IMG/VR virus record: IMGVR_UViG_3300020416_000041
Span: 1-28,927 of that record
Source: a virus
Length of the DNA: 28,927 nucleotides
Direction: 5' to 3' (one strand)
Each line of letters begins with the position of its first letter. Positions within the stretch are counted from its first letter, which is position 1. Position numbers and translations under genes: made by a program. Positions 22,304 to 28,748 of the stretch are shown in pieces. The notes below the pieces were generated by a model. It worked only from the letters and a program-made list of their open reading frames with translations. It did no database searches and had not been told where the DNA came from.

Positions 22304-23128
22304 TCAATCTGTCTTTTTATCCTCGTCTATCGCTTCCATTTCAAGCTTTTCCGCTTCTTGTGCTGGCAGAATTTCTTTATAATATTTTTCGACTGCGTTA
22401 AGCCATTTTTCTTTATATTTTTCAATTGTTGAGCTTTGTATTACGAAAACTTGAGTGTCTTCTCTTGTTGCTACAAAGGTCATTATTAGTTCTGGTTTTA
22501 TATTTACGGTATGTTCCAGAGCTAGTGCATATGCAGCCATTTGCATTTGGCATTTTGAGTATTTCATAAAGCCAGCTCGCTTCATTCCATACAATTTCTT
22601 AGGTGTATCTGCTCCAGGCCAACGAGCGTAGTAAGGACCATTACTGGTTTTTAAATCGCCAAGTACAACTTTGCCTTTATATTCTGCAACAATATCGGGT
22701 GTCCCAGCCCAACCCCAGTTTTCTTTTTTATTGACTCCAGGGTGCCATACTCGCGAAACACCATCTCCTCCTACTACCCATGAGAAATCATCAGGATTTT
22801 TAGGATTTTCTGCCCATACAATATTTTCTAATTTTTCTAAATTTTGTGGTAAACCATTCCAAAAATCTGCAATCTCAGGATCATCAATTTGTGGGTTTCT
22901 TTCTCTTCCTAATAAAAACTCTTCCATTAAAGAGTGTACTTTTGTTCCTCTTGCAGCAGCAGCTTCTCTACCACCAGGGTTTTTCTTTGCCCAGCGTTCT
23001 AATGCAGCTTTACTACCTGAAGTAGCGGATAAAATAGTCGTTACTGAAGGTAAGGCACCATATGGAGTTTTATAATGCCGAGATCCATCAATTGTGACGC
23101 GAGTGTCACCTTCAGAGCGATAATCCAA
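22304..23128 (-). CDS. RecB-like PD-(D/E)XK nuclease
   Basis: This 274-residue protein has the PD-(D/E)XK core of the RecB/Cas4 type: an early RGTKVHSLMEEF helix with His65, GTPDI (Asp145), GDLKTS (Asp158, Lys160) and the QMQMAAYALAL helix with its Gln and Tyr. Such phage nucleases resect DNA ends or degrade host DNA to feed synthesis. A TTG start at 23128 is used because an in-frame stop lies just upstream and the conserved part begins at residue 20. It sits beside the primase-helicase and upstream of small regulators, as in cyanophage replication blocks. The C-terminal 40 residues are charged. Confidence 0.9.
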   Translation of the reverse strand: MDYRSEGDTRVTIDGSRHYKTPYGALPSVTTILSATSGSKAALERWAKKNPGGREAAAARGTKVHSLMEEFLLGRERNPQIDDPEIADFWNGLPQNLEKLENIVWAENPKNPDDFSWVVGGDGVSRVWHPGVNKKENWGWAGTPDIVAEYKGKVVLGDLKTSNGPYYARWPGADTPKKLYGMKRAGFMKYSKCQMQMAAYALALEHTVNIKPELIMTFVATREDTQVFVIQSSTIEKYKEKWLNAVEKYYKEILPAQEAEKLEMEAIDEDKKTD

Positions 23129-23175
23129 AAACTTTTAATATCGGCTCTAAGGAGAATAACCTTACTAAATCTTGC

Positions 23176-23355
23176 TTAATCTCTAGGTTCTACCTCAACT
23201 AAGTGTTTTATAGCTTCATCCATCTCGTTAAAAAATTTACATTCTCCTGTGTAACAACTTAAATAACGCTCAAACGTAGTCTTTCCTCCTGTTAATGGAT
23301 ACTTATGAATAGTTCCTCCGTGTAGCGTAGTTAAAAGTAAAGAAGGTTTTTCCAT
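23176..23355 (-). CDS. Small protein of unknown function (59 aa)
   Basis: ATG at 23355 gives 59 residues: MEKPSLLLTTLHGG, a middle with YLSCYTGEC (two Cys) and a C-terminal helix (NEMDEAIKHLVEVEPRD). The length, A/T-rich codon use and tight fit between the neighbours (48 bp to the nuclease, 30 bp to the gene upstream) support a real gene. No family is recognised. The two cysteines could bind metal but are too few to claim it. Confidence 0.6.
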   Translation of the reverse strand: MEKPSLLLTTLHGGTIHKYPLTGGKTTFERYLSCYTGECKFFNEMDEAIKHLVEVEPRD

Positions 23356-23384
23356 TTTTATTGTTTGATATTTATATTCTATTT

Positions 23385-23702
23385 TTAATCATGTTCTACT
23401 TCTGGAGGACGTTCTTCAGGATTATTGTTAAAACAATTATCAATTCGCTGTACAAATTGCATATTTTGAAACTTCCCAACATGGGCTTGAATCCTTGCAT
23501 GAATATCAAAAGCAGATTTAATAGCATCATCAGGACTAATCATTAATTTTGAATTAGCTAGTAAACCTGCAGTCAGAATTGAAATAGAAAGTTCCTGAGG
23601 GTTCGAGACAAAACCTCTTAAAGATTTACCATTATCAGTGAATGAAGAGACAAGCCAATGAAGATGTTCTAGATGCTCGTCAGGAGTAGCGTTTTCTGGC
23701 AT
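23385..23702 (-). CDS. Helical protein of unknown function
   Basis: This 105-residue soluble protein is mostly helical (EHLEHLHWLVSSFTDNG, ELSISILTAGLLANSK, AIKSAFDIHARIQAHVG) with a polar C-terminus (NPEERPPEVEHD). The start lies two bases after the stop of the winged-helix gene, so the two are coupled. Function unknown. A DNA-metabolism role is suggested only by its neighbours. Confidence 0.65.
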   Translation of the reverse strand: MPENATPDEHLEHLHWLVSSFTDNGKSLRGFVSNPQELSISILTAGLLANSKLMISPDDAIKSAFDIHARIQAHVGKFQNMQFVQRIDNCFNNNPEERPPEVEHD

Positions 23703-23704
23703 AG

Positions 23705-23944
23705 TTATTCATCCAAATTGTGAATGTGATATAAAGCTATAGTATTCCTTTTTATCACTGGGTCGAGTAGTCCTTCATCTTTTAATGCATGTATGCGGCG
23801 TTGAATAGTTCTATGATTACGTCCAAATTTCTTTACAACTTCAGTAATAGGTATGAGCACTAAGTGTTTACCTTCAAACTCCGTAGAGATTTCAAGTAGA
23901 TAATTATGAATGTCTTTTGCAAGATCATCCATGAGATTTGTCAT
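23705..23944 (-). CDS. Winged-helix DNA-binding regulator
   Basis: From the ATG at 23944 this is a 79-residue protein with a clear helix-turn-helix: TEVVKKFGRNHRTIQRRIHAL. A wing (DEGLLDPVIKRNTIALYHI) follows. Such proteins bind operators and would regulate early or replication genes. A GTG at 23959 is in frame, but AGG sits seven bases before the ATG at 23944, which I chose. It is the only obvious small repressor-like regulator in the window and lies inside the replication block. Confidence 0.75.
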   Translation of the reverse strand: MTNLMDDLAKDIHNYLLEISTEFEGKHLVLIPITEVVKKFGRNHRTIQRRIHALKDEGLLDPVIKRNTIALYHIHNLDE

Positions 23945-24002
23945 TAATGGCCTAACCACTATTTGCTTCCAAATTTAGTACAGGTTCGATTCTACGGGTA
24001 TC

Positions 24003-24242
24003 TCACTCTGTATCTTTTTCTTTTTTCTCTAAATGTTGATTATATTTTTCAATCCCATTTTTTGCTGTTTGTAAGTCCAGTGTCCAACAGGGTTCCCAAT
24101 CGTGTGCCTTACTAGGGAATTTATATAAAACATGACCAGTATTTCCATGTTTGAGGCTTTTAATTTCATAACCTGCATATGTGAGTGGTTCCAATATTTC
24201 AGATGGACCACCACGATATTTGATCTTTTTTTGAGTTCTCAC
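24003..24242 (-). CDS. Small basic protein of unknown function
   Basis: From a GTG at 24242 this is a 79-residue protein. It begins with a basic stretch (RTQKKIKYRGG) and continues with a mixed beta/helix region (YAGYEIKSL, HVLYKF, WTLDLQTAKNGIEKY). It ends in a Lys/Glu tail. No clear ribosome-binding site precedes the GTG, so the start is uncertain. Nothing indicates a catalytic function. Confidence 0.5.
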   Translation of the reverse strand: MRTQKKIKYRGGPSEILEPLTYAGYEIKSLKHGNTGHVLYKFPSKAHDWEPCWTLDLQTAKNGIEKYNQHLEKKEKDTE

Positions 24243-24279
24243 TATTGCAAAGCAACAACAAGACTAGAATATCTTCCCT

Positions 24280-24405
24280 TTATCTATCAAAGGCGTTTTC
24301 GTACAACCAACTATCTGAAGATTTAGTCTCACATTTCTTTGTTTTTGGATGCACTTTTAAGCATTTAGGGCAGACTTCTTCCATTGCGGTAGTTTTCTTT
24401 TTCAT
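24280..24405 (-). CDS. Tiny Cys-containing protein (41 aa), possible zinc knuckle
   Basis: ATG at 24405 gives 41 residues. KKKTTAMEE is followed by VCPKCLKVHPKTKKC, which has three cysteines and one histidine spaced like a zinc knuckle (CxxCx3Hx5C), and a short polar tail. It fills the gap between the neighbouring minus-strand genes (37 bp to one, 22 bp to the other). Zinc binding and nucleic-acid or protein contact are inferred from spacing alone. Confidence 0.55.
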   Translation of the reverse strand: MKKKTTAMEEVCPKCLKVHPKTKKCETKSSDSWLYENAFDR

Positions 24406-24427
24406 GTGATTTATTTTTTATTATGAC

Positions 24428-25030
24428 TCATATACCTTTTTTTAATCTTTTACGTAAACGGTAAGCTAAAGACACTCTTTTAACTAGTTGGGCATGGGGA
24501 GGACCATGTTCTGGAAAATCTTCCATTATTTCTCTAATTCTTTCTTTATCTGGTAAATCTTCTACTTCTTCTTGAATAATTTTATTGTTAAAAAGTCTTT
24601 TTATTATTGTGCTTTTTTTGAGTCCAAATTTCTGTTTTTCTTTTTCACCCCACTTGTCAAAGTTAGGTATTAATTTAGATCTAACTGCTTTGATAGTAGC
24701 TTGATATTTATTACCAGTAGGTTTCGAGCTTATTAATTTCTTCTCATAAGCTAATTTAATGATGTTAATAATGTTTTCTCTTTTCTTTTTCCAGTGTTCT
24801 TGATTTCTTTTTAGCTCATCAATATCTTGTTCTAAATTATCAATCTGTTTGTCACATTCTTTGATGACTCCAATTATGGCATCAAATTTTGATTCCTCTC
24901 TAGATTTAAGTGAATCCCATATATAAATTAATTCTTTTTTTTCATCTTCCTCTATTTCTGGAGAATTTAAAAGAAAATTTACTTGTTGACCATGCTCCAA
25001 TAATTGCAGGTAAGTTGCCTTATCAGCCAT
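24428..25030 (-). CDS. Gp157-like coiled-coil protein
   Basis: This 200-residue protein has a long charged helical middle (about 45-95: KECDKQIDNLEQDIDELKRN, then KKKRENIINIIKLAYEK). A short beta/turn region follows (ISSKPTGNKYQATIK). The order of coiled coil followed by a short beta region matches the Siphovirus Gp157-like family, which often lies beside phage recombination and SSB genes and has been linked to phage resistance in Streptococcus. The C-terminus is basic (LAYRLRKRLKKG). The ATG shares one base with the stop of the upstream small basic gene (TAATG). Function is inferred from the family. Confidence 0.6.
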   Translation of the reverse strand: MADKATYLQLLEHGQQVNFLLNSPEIEEDEKKELIYIWDSLKSREESKFDAIIGVIKECDKQIDNLEQDIDELKRNQEHWKKKRENIINIIKLAYEKKLISSKPTGNKYQATIKAVRSKLIPNFDKWGEKEKQKFGLKKSTIIKRLFNNKIIQEEVEDLPDKERIREIMEDFPEHGPPHAQLVKRVSLAYRLRKRLKKGI

Positions 25031-25167
25031 TACTTTCCTTGTCCTCTATATTTCTTCTGACTTTTCCATTTATATGATCCGCTTTTACGTCTACCATTAC
25101 CTATTGATGTTTTTTTAGGATATGCGTCAACTGATCTTTGCCCGTCATTCCATTTAGCTTTTGCCAT
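25030..25167 (-). CDS. Tiny basic protein (45 aa)
   Basis: ATG at 25167 gives 45 residues rich in Lys, Arg, Gly and Ser (AKAKWNDGQRSVDAY, then GNGRRKSGSYKWKSQKKYRG). The composition suggests a nucleic-acid-binding or basic inhibitor peptide. Its stop overlaps the start of the Gp157-like gene by one base, and it is the first gene of the long minus-strand replication block, divergent from the small + gene at 25257. Confidence 0.6.
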   Translation of the reverse strand: MAKAKWNDGQRSVDAYPKKTSIGNGRRKSGSYKWKSQKKYRGQGK

Positions 25168-25256
25168 TTAGCCTTGTACTTTCTGCGTAAATTGTAGTGT
25201 TTGTACGGTGGCTGTCAATCAGGCTGGTTAGACTAGTTAATATGAAAGGGGTGCCT

Positions 25257-25505
25257 ATGAAAGAATTTCAAATTACAGAAGTAGCTTTTGACCCTTCAGA
25301 TACTGCTCCAACGCTAGAAGATGAATTTACAATGGAGTCAGTTTCAAGAGAGATAGCATCAATTAGAGACCCAGAAAGATTGAAAGTAGCTGCTATAAAC
25401 TTGTTAATGATTACTATGCAGCGTCAAGCAATAATACGCGGATTGTGTAAACAGTTAGCAAAAAGTAAAACGTCTAATGTAATCACAAAAACTCACCATA
25501 ATTAA
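25257..25505 (+). CDS. Small helical protein of unknown function
   Basis: I chose the ATG at 25257, giving 82 residues, because AAAGGGG lies five bases upstream; longer frames from 25197 or 25242 lack this. An acidic N-terminus (DPSDTAPTLEDEF) is followed by a helix pair (ESVSREIASIRD and LKVAAINLLMITMQRQAIIRG). It heads a two-gene + unit inserted between minus-strand blocks. The short divergent gap (89 bp) must hold both promoters. Function unknown. Confidence 0.65.
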   Translation: MKEFQITEVAFDPSDTAPTLEDEFTMESVSREIASIRDPERLKVAAINLLMITMQRQAIIRGLCKQLAKSKTSNVITKTHHN

Positions 25506-25508
25506 CTA

Positions 25509-25661
25509 TTGAATCCAGTCAAACAGCATAAAAAATTAATAAAACTTGCAACTAAAGCAGAAAACTGTACTTCTAGAGATCAAGCACAAAAGATCATAAA
25601 AAAAGCGGAGAAGGCTCAGTTGAAGCTCTCCGCTAATTCTATTGATGTAGAACAGGTTTAA
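25509..25661 (+). CDS. Small basic helical protein (50 aa), TTG start
   Basis: TTG at 25509, three bases after the upstream stop, opens a 50-codon frame encoding a strongly basic helix (VKQHKKLIKLATKAENC, DQAQKIIKKAEKAQLKLSAN). The regular heptad-like pattern and tight spacing support coding. Its stop overlaps the stop of the opposing gene (TTAA at 25658-25661). Codons for IKKAEKAQ also form a minus-strand terminator. It may bind nucleic acid; no family is recognised. Confidence 0.5.
   Translation: MNPVKQHKKLIKLATKAENCTSRDQAQKIIKKAEKAQLKLSANSIDVEQV
25598..25634 (-). terminator. Rho-independent terminator inside the opposing small gene
   Basis: On the minus strand AGCGGAGA and TCTCCGCT (8-bp stem, arms 25604-25611 and 25627-25634) enclose a 15-nt loop and are followed directly by seven T (25598-25604). 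It lies just after the stop of the minus gene at 25658, so it should end the SSB-cluster transcript before it reads into the + unit as antisense. Confidence 0.75.
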
Positions 25662-26569
25662 GTTAGTCCACCAGCAAGAGCACCAGCCTCATCTCTTTCT
25701 CCCAGAGAAGTTGCAGGAAGTACAGGGTTAGTGATATCTACCCCTGGTTTCAGAGCGTGAAAGCCAATTTCTTTCTCGCACTGCTTAAAGTACTTGTTGG
25801 CGTAAACCTCTGGTGGGCAGCTTTCCCAGACTTCTTCAATATGGTCAATGTCTGCTGCTTTTTTAGGCCAGAAGTTAAGGATATTATCCTCGTCTGGTAC
25901 TTCCCATGACTCTGGAACAGCGATATCAGATTTTCTCTTGTCACCATATTTCTCACTACCAAAGGTAGGAGTCCATATGACAGAAGAGCACATCTTCTCA
26001 CCAAAGCCTTGTGCGGCTTTATCACCAGTGTGGTTAGCGTAGGCAGTTTCTAGCTGTTCTAGAAACTGAGAGTACTTTTGGCAAAGTAATCTAGCTGCAC
26101 CACCATGGCAGGATAGAATCAAAGGCTTCTTATGAACAGGAGCGCCTTTTGAATCTACTAGGTAACAGAGAACTAGACGTCTTCTTCTATAAGGTACGGG
26201 TTTGTCTGGATTGTTTTCTTTCCATGTGTCCCATAGGTGATTCATGTCTCCATAGAGACCTTCAATAGCACCTTTTTCTTCGCTGTTTTCAACGAAAGTT
26301 GGATCGTCCTTATAACCACCACGTAAAATAATTAGTCGAGGTGTGCGGAATAGAATCCCTTCTTCAATTGTTCCCCCACCAAATTCTTCTTCGGTGTGTT
26401 CGGCATCAGGGAATTGGGAAGGCTTACCAAACCATCCGCAACGATCAGCATGTGTGTCCTTTAGGAATATCCCAGGATCTTTTCTTCTGTTAAGGATAAG
26501 AAGCATACCGAGTTCACGCATTTGGCGTGGGTACTTTTCAGTGTCCTTAAAACGGTCTAATACAGACAT
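25658..26569 (-). CDS. SSB-linked protein of unknown function
   Basis: This 303-residue soluble protein has mixed alpha/beta character. Notable stretches are DTHADRCGWFGKPSQFP (about 38-54), RTPRLIILRGGY (about 74), RRRRLVLCYLVDSKG (about 130) and LILSCHGGAARLLCQKYSQF (about 150). A long acidic and Trp-rich C-terminal third follows. I know proteins of similar look beside SSB genes in cyanophages and cyanobacteria, without a known activity. It follows the SSB gene by 56 bp and is probably co-transcribed with it, ending at the terminator at 25598-25634. A role in replication or recombination is inferred from position. Confidence 0.65.
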   Translation of the reverse strand: MSVLDRFKDTEKYPRQMRELGMLLILNRRKDPGIFLKDTHADRCGWFGKPSQFPDAEHTEEEFGGGTIEEGILFRTPRLIILRGGYKDDPTFVENSEEKGAIEGLYGDMNHLWDTWKENNPDKPVPYRRRRLVLCYLVDSKGAPVHKKPLILSCHGGAARLLCQKYSQFLEQLETAYANHTGDKAAQGFGEKMCSSVIWTPTFGSEKYGDKRKSDIAVPESWEVPDEDNILNFWPKKAADIDHIEEVWESCPPEVYANKYFKQCEKEIGFHALKPGVDITNPVLPATSLGERDEAGALAGGLT

Positions 26570-26625
26570 AAGTAGTTCAGAAATTTCAGTTAGGTTGTGC
26601 TGGATCTACCAGCGTTACAAGGCTA

Positions 26626-27375
26626 TCAAAAAGGAATCCCGTCATCAACTTCTTCAACCTTTTTAGGTTTAGAAGTAGATTTAGAAATTGCCTGTTGATG
26701 CGGAGAGTCAGCAAATTGGGGGTTTTCCAATTTAATTGCCTCTAAAGCTTCATCAACTTTTTTCTCTAGATCTTCAGTTTTTTTATTTTTACCGAAGAAG
26801 GAGTATTGAGAGGCTCGTACTCTAATTTTGTAGTTGTGCCTTGTGACATTATCTTTGCCAGTCCAGCATTCAAATTTCAAAGTACCTCCCATGGCAATTT
26901 GACGTCCTACAAAAAGGAATTTTTTCATCCGTTCTGCATCGTCTCTCCAGCTCTCAATTCGGAAACCGAGACTGTCTTGCCAAGTGTGGCCAAGAGTTTT
27001 TTGTGGAGGAGCTTGACACATCAAACCAAAGTTAAATGCATCTTCTCTATATTGTTCACCAATAAAACCAACGCCTCCTGCTAAGTAAACTTGGTTAATT
27101 GCTGTACCTGTAGGTACCGCTTGTATTGGTTGTGTAGGTACCACATACATCTTCCCATCTTCATGGGGATATATACGGCCATTAACGAGCAGAGTTGTTT
27201 CAGGTTCAAAGGCACCAGCTGCACATGTATCACCAGCTGCAAAACTAGGTAATACAAAAAGAGGTATAGGAGTTGGTTTTTTCCCAGTACCTGCTATAGC
27301 AAGCCGCATTGTACGTAGACCACTAACAGTGGTGTCGTCCCCTGTGTAAACTGCTGCCGCTGTAATTAAATTCAT
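26626..27375 (-). CDS. ssb: Single-stranded DNA-binding protein
   Basis: The 249-residue protein ends in VDDGIPF, the acidic tail by which bacterial SSBs recruit partner proteins. The N-terminal strand (NLITAAAVYTG, MRLAIAG) and a later region (KKFLFVGRQIAMGGTLKFECW, then YKIRVRASQY) fit an OB-fold split by an insertion of about 100 residues with its own beta strands. It should coat single-stranded DNA at the replication fork. The long insert makes it larger than typical SSBs (about 150-180 residues), as in some cyanophage versions. A 54-residue gene two bases upstream is coupled to it. Confidence 0.8.
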   Translation of the reverse strand: MNLITAAAVYTGDDTTVSGLRTMRLAIAGTGKKPTPIPLFVLPSFAAGDTCAAGAFEPETTLLVNGRIYPHEDGKMYVVPTQPIQAVPTGTAINQVYLAGGVGFIGEQYREDAFNFGLMCQAPPQKTLGHTWQDSLGFRIESWRDDAERMKKFLFVGRQIAMGGTLKFECWTGKDNVTRHNYKIRVRASQYSFFGKNKKTEDLEKKVDEALEAIKLENPQFADSPHQQAISKSTSKPKKVEEVDDGIPF

Positions 27376-27377
27376 AA

Positions 27378-27542
27378 TCAGTTTTCAAGAGATTTTGAAA
27401 GACGAGCCTTAAGGATTGTGTGAATCCTATCTAACTGTTCGTCAGCCAGATTTCTAAGGTCGTTGTAACCTCGTTCTAAATCAATGAGTTCCGTGGTGGT
27501 GATCTCATTTGGTGTCTCGGTTTTTTTAGTGCGAGGTGGCAT
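27378..27542 (-). CDS. Small helical protein coupled to SSB (54 aa)
   Basis: ATG at 27542 gives 54 residues with a Pro/Lys/Thr-rich start, then a charged helix (TELIDLERGYNDLRNLADEQ) and a basic end (HTILKARLSKSLEN). The stop lies two bases before the SSB start, so the two are probably translated together. A partner or regulator of SSB is a guess. The gene is too short for ordinary cut-offs but its codon use matches the neighbours. Confidence 0.6.
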   Translation of the reverse strand: MPPRTKKTETPNEITTTELIDLERGYNDLRNLADEQLDRIHTILKARLSKSLEN

Positions 27543-27617
27543 GGCAGTTATATCAGCAGAATTACTGTACTTACTTAGCTTAAAATAGCAAGAGGTCTTT
27601 ACTTAGAGATACGAGAG

Positions 27618-28112
27618 ATGATGCAAGATCCTGATGAGCTTCTAAGACAAGCTATATATGAGCAGAGTCAACGTGGTAGTCACTATCCTAGTTCTTCTAA
27701 TAGTTTTCCAATTCCTTTACCTCCTATTCCAACGGCGGATGATCCTTATGTGTTAGAGGATCACCCTATGAATACTGTTGATGATGACTATGAGATTTAT
27801 GTTGATCATGAGGATGGTCAAAGAATAAAATCTAGACCTAAAGTAAAGAAAAAAGAAATTTTTATAGGTCCAGATGGAAGACCTTTACCTGAGGATGTAC
27901 AAGAGCAAATCAGAGGATATGGTAGTGAAGATGAAGTTTCTAATGCTTTTTTTGATGAGTTATTTAAAATAGCTCGTGCAAACAGTGCAAATCCAGAGTC
28001 TAAATTTATAAGAGATCCAGGTGGTTCTGGTAAATTAATAAGATTTCATACACCTATTGATTTAAGGACAATTGAAGAAAAAATGGGAGGATATCCTTTT
28101 AATCAAATTTAA
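27618..28112 (+). CDS. Acidic, partly disordered protein of unknown function
   Basis: This is a 164-residue protein. The first 75 residues are Pro/Ser/Asp-rich and probably disordered (SSSNSFPIPLPPIPTADDP). The later part has IFIGPDGRPLPEDVQEQIRG, a helix (VSNAFFDELFKIARAN) and a basic end. ATGs at 27618 and 27621 are both possible. It is a single + gene flanked by opposing genes, with TTAA dual stops at 28109-28112. Function unknown. Confidence 0.6.
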   Translation: MMQDPDELLRQAIYEQSQRGSHYPSSSNSFPIPLPPIPTADDPYVLEDHPMNTVDDDYEIYVDHEDGQRIKSRPKVKKKEIFIGPDGRPLPEDVQEQIRGYGSEDEVSNAFFDELFKIARANSANPESKFIRDPGGSGKLIRFHTPIDLRTIEEKMGGYPFNQI

Positions 28113-28429
28113 ATTTTTGGAATATAACCTTTAGCTTGATTAATTAAAGGTAGAACTTCTGTCTCTACTTTCTCTGCAATTCTGTCAACAATACTTATAT
28201 CAATATCTAAAAAAGGAGGAATAATTCCTAACAATCTAAGGGTGCCATCTAAAAATAAAGCTAGGCAGAGAAATCCAAGAATCATACTAATAATTGTTGC
28301 CTTAAAATTGTGCTCTGCCATTGAAGCTTCATCTATTGCTCTAGCCTCGTCAACAGCAGCTGCAACCATGGCGTCTACTTCAGCTTTGGTATAAAAATCA
28401 CCTAAGAAAGGTATATCGTGTTTATCCAT
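28109..28429 (-). CDS. Single-span membrane protein of unknown function
   Basis: This 106-residue protein has a polar N-terminal half with YTKAEVDAMVAAAVDEARAI, one strong membrane span at about residues 45-66 (IISMILGFLCLALFLDGTLRLL) and a C-terminal helix (IVDRIAEKVETEVLPL). The TKAEVDA motif recurs in phage tail and other small-domain proteins, but here it is joined to a membrane span. It could be a host-membrane-acting factor or a minor virion protein. Confidence 0.6.
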   Translation of the reverse strand: MDKHDIPFLGDFYTKAEVDAMVAAAVDEARAIDEASMAEHNFKATIISMILGFLCLALFLDGTLRLLGIIPPFLDIDISIVDRIAEKVETEVLPLINQAKGYIPKI

Positions 28430-28492
28430 ATTTATATTTTTGAGAATTTGTACTCAAGGTGTTTTTGGTATCAGATCGATTAAAGTTTTGAA

Positions 28493-28624
28493 ATGAACAC
28501 ACATGATCCAGTCGAAAAGTATTTTGAATGCATTTCTTATTGTTACTTAGAGGACGATGAAGAAACATGTCTCAACGTATGCGTGGAAGGCTTGAAGGAT
28601 TCTCAATTTGGATCACACTCCTAA
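28493..28624 (+). CDS. Tiny Cys-containing protein (43 aa)
   Basis: ATG at 28493 gives 43 residues: HDPVEKYFECISYCYLEDDEE, then TCLNVCVEGLKDS. Four cysteines occur in two CxxxC pairs (Cys13/Cys17 and Cys26/Cys30), a helical-hairpin pattern that can be bridged by disulfides or metal. I recall small cyanophage proteins with the same VEKYFECI layout. The last 53 bp overlap the end of the opposing 58-residue gene. The upstream gap (28430-28492) has TTGTAC and TATCAG boxes 17 bp apart that could be its promoter. Confidence 0.6.
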   Translation: MNTHDPVEKYFECISYCYLEDDEETCLNVCVEGLKDSQFGSHS

Positions 28625-28748
28625 TTGATTCTGACATTTCTCTATAGCCTGTCCCTACATAGATCTGTCCTGCAACTACAGATGCTGACATAAGCCCCCA
28701 AAAAATGTAGTACCAAGAGGATTTAATTTGGTGTCTTTTGTTTTGCAT
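28572..28748 (-). CDS. Small membrane protein next to DNA polymerase (58 aa)
   Basis: ATG at 28748, immediately after the polymerase stop, gives 58 residues with a membrane span at about residues 13-31 (YYIFWGLMSASVVAGQIYVG). GYREMSESIRSVIQIEN follows. I recall short cyanophage proteins with the YYIFWG and VAGQIYVG pattern; their function is not known to me. It is translationally linked to the polymerase gene by zero spacing. Confidence 0.65.
   Translation of the reverse strand: MQNKRHQIKSSWYYIFWGLMSASVVAGQIYVGTGYREMSESIRSVIQIENPSSLPRIR

Noticed and set aside
23970-24002. GGTTCGATTC resembling a tRNA T-loop
   Set aside because: The flanking five bases do not pair, and the upstream DNA is inside a coding sequence with no anticodon or D arm. 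Not a tRNA.
25197-25256. Longer N-terminus for the + gene at 25257
   Set aside because: The extra residues are basic and lack similarity to the rest. The only good Shine-Dalgarno (AAAGGGG) precedes the ATG at 25257.
26343-26666. 107-codon + frame opposite the SSB-linked gene
   Set aside because: It is the antisense shadow of the 303-residue protein. Composition is Ser/Arg-rich and it has no ribosome-binding site.
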